A stretch of DNA of 64,000 nt, from positions 763,501-827,500 of the forward strand of contig OZ024894.1 of the NCBI GenBank assembly GCA_964017195.1, read 5' to 3'. Every line of letters starts with the position of its first letter. The stretch's first letter is position 1. The position numbers were made by a program, and so were the translations under genes. Under the pieces are notes generated by a model. It did no database searches and was not told the DNA's origin. It saw only the letters and a program-made list of their open reading frames with translations. The stretch is from Siderastrea radians. Lineage: Eukaryota > Cnidaria > Anthozoa > Scleractinia > Rhizangiidae. Shown piece after piece: positions 56,301-64,000 of the stretch.

Positions 56301-58463
56301 ATTTGAAATGTTACATATCCGAACAATGTTAGGTTTCTTACTAGTATGCGTGTAGCGAAATTATTTTCCCGTTTACTCGTGACTTTTAAAGTGTTTTCCA
56401 GAGGGATCTTCAACGTTTCATTCAAAGAAACATTCAAATGTTCACTCCAGTCTTGTGGATTACTGTTCACGCGTGACCGAGCACGGTGTAATGAAAATAC
56501 CTTTCTCCCTTCAATTAACCTCGATATCGCTAACTTCTGATGCGAATTTAAAGCCGGTAACAAGACTGAACGCCAGTCTTCAAGATTCGCCATTTGCTAA
56601 ATCACTTAGCGAATAAAAGGAGCCAGGTGATTGGCTGGCATTTCTGGCGCGAACCTCCACAAGAAAATGAAAGCCGCACTGTGATTGGTTTATTCCGAGA
56701 AAGGAACATATGTCGGTTTGCAGCAGCCGCGTGGGACGGGGAGCGTTGCGTGACTCCGGCCCGAGCGGCTGCGAAGGAGACTAGTGGGTTACTTATTAGA
56801 GAGAACTTACCAGCACCCAATCGCAGTTAGTGGAAGGAAATCCTTTTTCTTTTTTAATTGCTTCGTGTTATAAAATTGATTGCTAATACATTAATGTATT
56901 GCTTTTGCTTTGGAGAGTAGAAAAACTGGCCGAGTTAAAAACTGTTCAATGTTTTTCTGAAAGTGATCAAAGTTAACTTTAGGCTGCCTTTCTCTGTATT
57001 GTTTCTTACCCAGTACAGTTAAGTACTTAACTCACTATAAAAAAAAGAAGTATCATGAACTGATTAAATTTCTTCTTTAATGGAACACATACTCCTCCTT
57101 TGCATCTGCGTAACTCAAATGCTTTATTTTTCCAGGCTGTCATTGGCCAGCGACGAGGATTAAGTGCTATTGACGCGCAGCAGGCAAATCTTCTGTACAG
57201 GTCACAGTGCAGAAGCGGTACGTAAATCCACCGATTTTATTTCAATTTCAAAACTTCAAAGAGTAGAGAACTTGTTTTATCTGTTGAATGCAGCCTTTTT
57301 GTCTTCTTCTTCCTCCTCCTCCTTCTCCTCCTCCTCCTCCTACTGTTGCTACTCGTCCTAAACAACTGGTACCAAGAACCAATGGTGCAGGCTTGTCTTG
57401 TCACTGCGGCCTATCTGCCGCCACAGTCTCCAGGACGGTTCCACTTCACAACTGCTAACGCTCTCATCTCTTCCATTGATGTCCCTGTCACGTGGTGCAG
57501 TACCTTACCCCACAACGCTCGTTCATCCACAATACACTTTTATCTTTGGACAAAACTGGCATTCACGTTTTCCAGTACTTAACCCCATGAGCGTGTATGC
57601 AAAAGAGGGAAAGGAAAGGCGGACGTCGATGCCACTCCTCAAAGCGGCTTTAATCCAATTTCGTCAGGGAGATATTTGGTCAGAACTTATGGTTCTTAGT
57701 AGCTGTCAGTCCATCCATCCAGTGCAACGTTTGTTCAAGTTTTGATAGTGTTTGATAGGCTTCGATTTGGAGGGGTTGTATGATAAGGAAAACTTAAAAT
57801 TAAAAAGTATTTAAAAAAGTTACAACCCAAAATTAAACTATGTCACTAACTGGAGATTGTACAGCACATTTTGACCAAGGATCTGTTTTTAAAGGCTCAT
57901 TATCTTATTCATATCTTTTTCAGGACCACCCAGACCTCCAGGTAAGCATTCAATAGACAAGTGACTCAATCACTCAATCATTAACTCAGTTGATCAATAA
58001 AAATAATTGCCAATAGGGCAAACACAGACCACATATGGAGCCGTGTTTGAAAATTAGAAGAAAGAGTACATATTCTTCTTTACTTACCACCGTTTTCGCA
58101 CATCTCATTTTCTATGTCGCTCCTTTTTATTTCTTATGTCACAGTTTTAGATTGTGCAGCACCTTTTAACCTTTACGTTGCAAGATGAATGACCTGTACT
58201 ATTTCCAACGTGAAAGGCTCATTATATTATTCTTCTCTTTTTCAGCACCAACCATACCTCCAGCATGACAAGCTTTGTTGTGCGAAAAAATGTTATGCAT
58301 CTCTCCTAAGTTTGACGATGTGCTGAGCAGTATTTTTGACATTTTTATTTAATCTTATTTTTCATCAGCTTGTCAAGACCGATACTCCTTGTGCCCTCGC
58401 TATAGACGTTTTTGCCGCTACAGCTTCATGAGACATTGCAAGAAGACCTGCAATACCTGCTGA
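48185..58463 (+). CDS. Locus 5: intact secreted astacin-type zinc metalloprotease with C-terminal ShK domain
   Basis: Nine exons: 48185-48248, 50338-50517, 51262-51385, 52614-52708, 53563-53646, 54771-54910, 57136-57217, 57924-57941, 58369-58463. They total 882 nt, 293 residues, with every junction GT-AG and in phase. Residues 1-16 ([16 protein letters not shown]) are a signal peptide. FEGDM at 32-36 is the propeptide aspartate switch of astacins. LWPGGVVVY starts the protease. The zinc site [11 protein letters not shown] is 152-162, followed by EQSRPDRD, and the Met-turn SVMHY is 206-210. A GPPRPP linker leads to the ShK domain from C264 (C-x6-C-x6-C-x7-C-x3-C-x2-C). Astacins cleave extracellular or venom substrates; cnidarian astacin-ShK proteins include nematocyst-expressed members, but tissue cannot be told from sequence. 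A second linker exon (58246-58263) lacks a donor and is skipped in this model. Confidence 0.88.
49119..49705. mobile_element. 587-bp TTAA-flanked MITE with CCCTATT ends (piggyBac-like), in locus 5 intron 1
   Basis: The ends are CCCTATTTCGCCTGGG and CCCAGGCTAAATAGGG, with TTAA at 49115-49118 and 49706-49709. It is the same family as 35081-35648 by termini and by internal runs such as poly-C/G blocks next to the ends. Confidence 0.7.
50556..50635. repeat. (AATC)n microsatellite
   Basis: A tetranucleotide tract 40 bp after the exon 2 donor of locus 5; it explains the INQS-repeat open frame. Confidence 0.95.
51640..51988 (+). pseudogene. LINE ORF2 C-terminal fragment in locus 5 intron 3
   Basis: It reads [20 protein letters not shown], then [27 protein letters not shown], a frameshift near 51830, then [20 protein letters not shown] and [13 protein letters not shown]. 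The order (FW..., FG, LVNH-x-LLLGK, ARKRNKL..H..KW) matches the tail of cnidarian LINE polyproteins. It is 5'-truncated and inactive. Confidence 0.65.
52905..53045. repeat. Inverted repeat in locus 5 intron 4
   Basis: The arms AAGAATAAAAATTAG(A)GATAGTAGTTTCGAATGA and their inverse are about 34 bp each and separated by about 70 bp. It is probably a small foldback. Confidence 0.75.
53298..53342. repeat. (ATT)n microsatellite
   Basis: A pure trinucleotide tract in locus 5 intron 4. A (TTGAA)n tract follows in intron 5 at 54018-54075. Confidence 0.95.
55445..55801 (+). CDS. Short ORF in the TIR element with a CxxC motif
   Basis: A 118-codon frame reads [23 protein letters not shown], then a charged helical stretch [21 protein letters not shown]-x2-C followed by a helix and a distant cysteine suggests a zinc-binding N-terminal module. 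I do not recognise the family. It probably represents the 5' end of a larger gene truncated by internal deletion of the element, since it begins about 150 bp inside the left TIR. Confidence 0.35.
   Translation: MSLEIDLNKYSEDSKLFVCGECFQLLTKYERAAKKLQEIKQALLSTCRNREQLRELRDSQGQNDPETNNIGDVPVSASVFSETSHVNFDPAGCISSCYLDFLQSPSCFRKNLSARLVC
55810..56593 (-). pseudogene. N-terminal part of a RecQ-like ATP-dependent DNA helicase, truncated after motif II
   Basis: From ATG at 56593 the minus strand reads [30 protein letters not shown] donor-like site (AAAG|GTATTT) and an acceptor near 56172 (GACAGAG|CAT) join to [20 protein letters not shown], with Walker [27 protein letters not shown] and finally IDEAHVIR (motif II, DEAH) precede TAA at about 55810. 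The order HQK / GRK..LPTGxGKS / VVSPL / SPE / DEAH is that of RecQ helicases. Everything after motif II, including RecA domain 2, is missing. It lies convergent with the small ORF. Confidence 0.7.
58246..58263 (+). pseudogene. Locus 5: linker exon without donor
   Basis: After TTTTTCAG the sequence reads APTIPP in phase 1, like exon 8 (GPPRPP), but it is followed by CATGAC rather than GT. It is presumably skipped, with exon 8 joined directly to the ShK exon in the same phase. Confidence 0.5.
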
Positions 58464-58642
58464 GCAGTGACTGGCCTAACAACTTAATTAAAGTTATCAC
58501 TGTAACGAAAAAAAGATAAATTTCTGTTAACGCCATGCGTACATTTCCGTGCAGATTTAATTTGTACTTGGATTTTATGATCGTTTCACAACTTACACGC
58601 GACGTGTATTGTATCAGTAAAACTAATCTGGCATAAAATTTA

Positions 58643-58648
58643 AATAAA
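58643..58648 (+). terminator. Polyadenylation signal of locus 5
   Basis: AATAAA occurs 180 bp after the stop codon, the first canonical signal downstream, followed by an AT-rich and T-rich stretch. Confidence 0.55.
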
Positions 58649-58661
58649 ACGATTTATTGTT

Positions 58662-59788
58662 ATGACGTCATGTGTGGTGAGGAATGCGAATTCTTTCCGG
58701 AATACCAGTTTACGCCAGCTCTGCATAGCCATAGGCTGTGTGAGGGGGTTAGAGGAAAGCAAAACACAGGCGCAATTGACAGTTTTGCCCTTTTTTTCTC
58801 ATCGCATGTCACGATCTGTCAACGTAAAAATTGTGTTTGTTTCATCATCTTTTGCTTTTTCGATAACCCGGATCACCAAAAGGTCAGAGTGGCAAATCTC
58901 GGCACCAGGAGCCATAAAGACAAATGTGCTATTTTTAGCAAAAATTGCGCCATCGCGCGTGATACACGCGCGTGTTTGTTGCAAGGACACCACGCAAAGA
59001 AAAACAAACAAAATGGCGTCGGAAATTACCTTCGTTGGAGATGAAGAAATTCAGTTTCTGTCATCAGTGTCACTTCCAAATTTGAGGCAATCCCTTGGGG
59101 AGAACTTTCTGGATAGTGACTCTGAACATGAGGATTATACAAGTGATTCTGGTAATGGTAGTGAGAACATTTAGACAAATCCTGTGGCGAAGATGCGTCG
59201 GACACGTCCGGCGAGGATTTCCCGTTAGACGGATGAAACGTATTGCGGCGTCGAACTGCGAAAAAAACAGTTGGCAGGCAGGAAAAGGGAAAAGACATCG
59301 CGAAAATATATTTCCTCTGAGGACGTACAGAGATTGAAGGGCAGCCGCAAGGACTGCAAAGTGAATGTCCAAGCACGGTGTGAAGAAAAGTTACGCACTG
59401 ATGAGCTTAAATCATTTTTACTTTTTCCACTGCAAAATAAAATAGTAACATAGATTCAAACTATCGAATCAGGAAAGAACACTTTTGCCGAGATTTCTCT
59501 GTGCATGTTTTCTGAAATAATATCTGCCTCTACCGAAGTGGATGAAATGAAGGCAAAAAATTGCGAAAAGCTCGCTTTATTTTTAATCAAATGCTTTTGC
59601 GGTGTGTTATCAATTGTCGACAAAATAGAGAACTGGAAAAACACCAAGGAAAAAACTACTTCTGCCGATGAGAAGGAGAAAGATGAAGTTAAACTCATGC
59701 TGCTGTAGTGCGGAATATTACTTACTGGGCAATTTACAAACCTAGAACTGAGGGATACATGGCGCAGTGGACGTGGCAAGGGTTTCAA
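58662..59788 (+). pseudogene. Decayed protein-coding fragment of unknown family
   Basis: The frame beginning near 59010 reads MASEITFVGDEEIQFLSSVS, with an acidic tail LDSDSEHEDYTSDSG ending at TAG 59172. A second frame (59271-59453) is rich in Lys and Arg (REKTSRKYISSEDVQRLKG, KDCKVNVQARCEEKL). A third lies at 59505-59708. An acidic N-terminus followed by a basic cysteine-containing stretch in broken frames resembles transposon-encoded proteins of corals that I cannot name. No complete gene is present. Confidence 0.3.
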
Positions 59789-59794
59789 CGACAG

Positions 59795-60893
59795 AGTGAG
59801 CTAAAGTTTTTTTTGTCCGCCAGCAACCCGACGAGAAAAATCACTTTGTATTAAAGTTAAATTGAGAAGAAATTACAACTGAACGTCACTGAGACACAAA
59901 TCTAAGTTGTTTCAGTGTGCTTGATTTCTTAGGACGAAAAGAAATTATAGAAATAGAAATTTAAGCATTTAGCGCTGTGTTTACAATTTCTTTCATCGCG
60001 AATTCAATCACTTGTTCTTAAAATTTTACAAACAGTAGGTCTTATACGGAAAGTCTTGACTCCGAAACATCAAGACAAGACGAAATAGAGTACAGTAAAA
60101 TGGAGAGAAGCATGTAACAAAAAGTGTCAAACATTTGTGGCGAGTCAGTACAAAAATCATGCAGCAGTCTGAACAACACAAGCATTGAACAAATTAAGTA
60201 ACAGCAGAAAGGGGGACATCAGTTTTGGCTATACAATATACCACACAAAATTGACACTGGTTTACCCGTACTCGTGGTAGCTCTATGTTCCAGGAGCTCT
60301 AAATATATGTTCACATACAAATCCGATGCCATGTAAAATACGCTGAATCGCATTCACAGTTGTTACAGAGCGGTTGCATTTGCCTATTCCGTCCGCGGGC
60401 TCTAAAGTGAGAACAAATGCGTTTCGTGGCTTGTGCTTAAAAAAGTAAGACGGTGAATTTAATGTGTCCTCACCTCTGCAGTCTTGTTTCAGTGAGCTGC
60501 ATAGAAATTATCGTTCAAGTGAAAATATTAATTCTGTCTTCAGTTCGATCAAACAAATACGTTGTCAGGGTTGCCCAACCATGCCAACAACAGAGCGATT
60601 ACAGAGTCGTTCACTTGAACTACCGCAGCTATAACACTGAGATCGTACAGCTTCAATCCGGTTTGAAGGACAATTACAACAATTTTTCAGAAAAATATCA
60701 AACACGTACCACATTTTCAGAGCTAATAATTGGAAGATTTTTCCCAAGCCTTGTGCTTGTACGTTCACTTTGGAGTAGTTTCATTGATTCATTCAGCTCT
60801 GCGCAAAATACGCTGCAACACTTTGCAAGGTTTTGGCGCCTTTTTTGATCAGTCATGTGATTGCGATCGATTCTTGTTCCTTTTTATCTCGGA

Positions 60894-60949
<56 letters not shown>

Positions 60950-60985
60950 TCTTTCTAAATTTTACAGCAATCAGTTATTCTACTC
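59795..60985 (+). mobile_element. Copy of the 1.4 kb repeat family, diverged
   Basis: It shares CAACCCGACGAGAAAAATCAC, GAAATTTAAGCATTTAGCG, AGAGC(C/T)AATAATT(A/G)GAAGAT and GCAAGGTTTTGGCGCC in order with 39044-40430. The ends are eroded, and a (TC)n tract at 60898-60945 replaces part of the 3' section. Confidence 0.7.
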
Positions 60986-61584
60986 GGGTTTGCTGGAAAT
61001 CAAATACCATTTTTCGATCACATCAAGCGCAAATTTGCGTGTACCCAGGCGCGTTTATGACGTTGATGGTGACGCAATTTTCCTCTAAAAAATAGCACAT
61101 TTGTCTTTTTCGATGAGGCTGCGTGGACCGCGCGCTTATGGTCTCCTTCCCATAATCAATCGAGAAAACAATAGAACAAACAACAAAACAATGGACCCTG
61201 GCCCTGAAAACAATAGATCTGCGTGATACCAAGGTCCAATGAAATTAGAGGTTGTTAAGAGCTACTTGTTATCTGGCTCCAGCCTCGTTGCGCTTTTTCG
61301 GTTACAAAATACTATGCAAACCTTGGGAATCCTCAACATCCCTCTCCCTCTTTTTCCCACCTCTTGCTCGTTTCTTCCTTTCCTGTTCTCACTGGTTTTA
61401 ACCCCTTCCCTCCGCCTTCATGTCCACTTGTCAGTAAACACAAAGTTAAATCTTCATGTGTACCGTCTTTGTAAATAATATTCATCGTAAAAATCAAGAT
61501 TACTTTAATCTTATTTAGTGAAAGTTTTTCCAGTGCTTTTCAATTAGTCATATGTTAAAACGATCAAAGTTTGGTGTGGAACTT

Positions 61585-62902
61585 CTGTACAGCGCCGCAA
61601 ATGATCCCGAGACCGCAAATGAGGCCCGCACCGCAAATGATCTCAGAACCGCAATTGATCCCCACAACGGACCGCAAATGATCCCGCTAAATAACAGGAA
61701 TGGAGTGGACAATAGAACTGCGATGACATTGTAAAGGCATGGACTCTTAGGGAATGGCGTGGACGGAGGCATGGCGAGGTCTACGGAATAATGTGGATAC
61801 TGGAGCTTTTGTCTTCAATATTCCTAAAGCACGTTTTAGCCCCATAATTCATGACTTAGATATTTTATTTCGAGGCAAAAAAAAATGTTACGATGTAATG
61901 TAGTCCTTTAAATTCGCCTTTGTTTTTGTACCTTTGGTTTAGCATGCAGGTTGTAAATATACGTGGTTTTATTTCTGTATTTTCTTTACGATCTGTTAAC
62001 AGAATAACAGAATGCTTTCCTATACACCTACAAGTAGTACGAGAAAATTTGCAACCGCTCATGTTAACTGATTTTACCAGCCCGCTACAAATATATATAT
62101 TTCTTTATCTCGAGCGGGTTAACGTTTCCTTTCTAGAGCAATGCTCAGTGGAAAAATCAATGGTTCACTTCAACACTCATGCAAATTTACAATATATAGA
62201 ATACTTCTCTGATTTCTCAAGTGGGTATAACCCCGGGGTAAAACCAACTCGATGCAAAAAGTTATGCACGTTTGACAGGTTGCGTGACAACTCAAACACT
62301 CTACCCCGGTTTTCTTATCTGGTCTTTGTCACCTCCACCAGCATTAACGCCACCAAAAAACACCAATGAAAGGACGAGAGTAATCAAATTAGAGACCAGT
62401 TTAGTCATTGCTACAAGGGCGATCGCTAGCGAACGGGACAGTGCCTTAATACATGGTCTAGTGACCTTCTCGCACATTGTTTAGTGACCTTTGATTTCAA
62501 AGCCAGATGTCAATCACCGCGCCCTAGAAAACTCGTGGCTTTTTCGACTGTCGCGGGCTCGGTCGACCATCGGTCGGCCATCCATGAGATCTGTATATGC
62601 ATATGAATATAAAATTAATATTTTTTTAAACATAATCATGTTTGCCTTCTATGCCATTGTGTTCTAGGGCCCTTAAGATGTTTTATTTCACTGATCAATA
62701 AGAATTTTTCCTGTTTTTTTTATTTATTTTGATCAGCACTTTCACCTTCTAGTATTTTCACCTTCACTGAAACTCCACGCCATTCCATATTTTTCAGTGG
62801 GATCATTTGCGGTCCGCTGTGGGGATCATTTGTGGTCCTGGGATCATTTGCGGTCCAATTTGGAGATCATTTGCGGCGGGGATCATTTGCGGCGCTGTAC
62901 AG
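61585..62902. mobile_element. 1.3 kb element whose inverted ends are built from tandem GATCATTTGCGG repeats
   Basis: Both ends start CTGTACAGCGCCGCAAATGA when read inward. The left end continues with four to five units of CCGCAAATGATCC-type sequence (61592-61690), and the right end carries the same units in inverse (62803-62890). Further in, GGAATGG(A/C)GTGGA appears in both halves. The interior has no recognised gene; the minus-strand frames across the units are repeat artefacts. Confidence 0.7.
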
Positions 62903-63217
62903 TTCTTCATATTTCATCTTAAGGTAGTACGTCGAATGTGCGCCTGCGTGGAGAATCTGGCCAAACATCGCAAACACAGCTGGAAAGATCACTTATAAGG
63001 AATGGTGTGGCTCAATGTATTTTGGAGGCATCGCATTTAAATGTCCCTGAAGTTTTATTTTGATCATAAATTGGCCGAATTTTGTGTTTTCACAAAGCAT
63101 GTTTAAAAAAAGCGTTTTAACTTGTAGAAAGAGACGTCTTTTGATTGACAGAAGGAAAGTCCACACATGACAGAAAAAACAATTAAGACTAAAACAGATC
63201 GTAAAAATATATTAAAG

Positions 63218-63700
63218 TGAACACAGAAAAAGTGAGAGTGTTATGGTAACACCGAAAAAGTGCAAATCTTTGCAGCTGTGTGAACACCAATTTAAAAGTG
63301 TTAAAGTAACGCCAACATGGTGTACATTTACTATTGTGAACCACCAACAATTCTGATTTGGATTGGTTAAAAAAAACCAACACAGTGTTATGCAGACGCG
63401 GAATTCGGGTAAGTTTACACCAAAAAAGTGTACTTGTGACACCCAAATGATGTAAAACAACTTGCAGCTGTGTGCACACCAAAACAAGGTTAATTTACAC
63501 CAGAGATAATTTTACACTAAAATTGTGTACTTGTGACACCCAAATGGTGTAAAACAACTTGCAGCTATGTGCACACCAAAACAAGGTTAATTTACACCAG
63601 AGATAATTTTACACTAAAATTGTGTAAACTAACACTTCCAACTTTGTTGAATAACACCCTCCACGTGTTATGTTAACACTGTTCTAGTGTACTTCAACAC
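63218..63700. repeat. GTGT/ACAC-rich minisatellite-like array
   Basis: A 97-bp unit containing GTGTACTTGTGACACCCAAA, TTGCAGCT(G/A)TGTGCACACC and TAATTTACACCAGAGATAAT is repeated directly (63428-63524 and 63525-63621). Upstream and downstream sequence shows looser TGTNAA...TTAACAC motifs at shorter spacing. No protein is recognised. Confidence 0.7.
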
Positions 63701-64000
63701 TAAAATAAGAGATGCATATGGGCTACTTAAACATTGTAATTATTGCTGCTGAAGGAGACAGACATCACTAGTTTCCAAATTTATTTCACAGTGAATATTT
63801 ATTTGGTATACTACACCTTAAAACAAAATGCTTCCAAAAATACGATTTTTAGCAAAAAACAGTAAGTCTACATGTAGAAAAATAAACCTTTCAGTGCAAC
63901 CTTGGAAACTCACTATAAATTACAAAGATGCTACTCTAAAGCCTTAGAATTCAATAAAGTAGTGACACTGAGTAAGATAGTTATAAAAAATAAGAAAGCT
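63701..64000. other. Right edge without recognised features
   Basis: AT-rich sequence; I see no exon, domain or repeat structure here. Confidence 0.4.

Larger units (their letters stand above)
55214..56783. mobile_element. 1.57 kb TIR element with 8-bp target duplication in locus 5 intron 6
   Basis: The inverted ends TAGTCTCCTTCGCA(A/G)CCGC...GTGACTCCGGC extend about 75 bp on each side (55215-55290 and 56708-56783). GTGGGTTA is duplicated at 55206-55213 and 56784-56791. A third copy of the end sequence lies inside at 56232-56270. It carries two convergent reading frames, one on each strand. An 8-bp duplication fits hAT or P superfamilies, but no transposase is visible. Confidence 0.75.

Noticed and set aside
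57346..57745. Frames of 78 and 115 codons in locus 5 intron 7
   Set aside because: No recognisable motif, and they lie wholly between two well-supported exons.
61590..62890. Possible CRISPR-like array of regularly spaced short repeats
   Set aside because: The units are directly abutting, occur inverted at two ends of one element, and the genome is eukaryotic.
1..64000. tRNA and rRNA genes
   Set aside because: No cloverleaf with A/B boxes or rRNA core motif was noticed by eye; a tRNA scan could not be run, so small RNA genes are not excluded.

Overview
The window looks like anthozoan cnidarian (probably stony coral) nuclear DNA. It is AT-rich and intron-rich, full of (TA)n, (ATC)n and (TTCA)n microsatellites, and packed with DNA transposons, foldback/MITE elements, LINE tails and a Penelope-like fragment. 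The only conventional protein-coding content is a cluster of secreted astacin-type zinc metalloproteases. Their modules are encoded by separate phase-compatible exons: signal peptide, short propeptide, catalytic domain, small Pro/Thr-rich linker exons, an eight-cysteine D8C (uromodulin/GP2-type) domain in some, and a C-terminal ShK domain.

Layout, left to right. Locus 1 (+, 228-3311) is the 3' end of a gene entering from the left: linker exon, complete D8C exon, further linker, frameshifted ShK exon. A stray signal-peptide exon remnant (+) lies at 3972-4011. Locus 2 (-, 17017-4838) is a wrecked astacin gene: exons 1 and 2, a stump of exon 4, then exons 5, 6, 7 and a linker. It has lost splice donors and carries an in-frame stop and four insertions, one of them a 5.6 kb palindromic element. 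Locus 3 (-, 25383-19200) is the closest relative of locus 2, with exons 4-7, four linkers, a D8C exon with an in-frame TAG, and a broken ShK exon. A 7.3 kb palindromic element (25660-32941) lies directly upstream. Locus 4 (+, 33861-40833) is 5'-truncated: exons 4-7 plus an intact ShK exon, with a lost donor after exon 4. Locus 5 (+, 48185-58463) is the one complete gene. It has a TATA box, nine exons in consistent phase, a 293-residue product with signal peptide, aspartate-switch motif, zinc site, Met-turn and ShK domain, and a polyadenylation signal.

The mobile elements are informative because the paralogous loci, and the two arms of each palindrome, act as empty-site controls. Two unrelated-looking giant palindromes share termini (GAGSCWGTSTCTGTAAA) and TTAA target duplications. 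Two short elements with CCCTATT ends also sit in TTAA. A roughly 1.4 kb non-autonomous family occurs five times. A TIR element inside the largest intron of locus 5 carries the start of a RecQ-like helicase gene. A minus-strand hammerhead-ribozyme fold lies just upstream of locus 4 exon 5, complete except for G at the cleavage-site nucleotide.

The right end (58.7-64 kb) holds decayed ORFs, a copy of the 1.4 kb family, an element whose inverted ends are built of tandem GATCATTTGCGG repeats, and a minisatellite-like array. Exon calls were made by reading splice sites, phase and paralogue alignment by eye; no search or computation was run.
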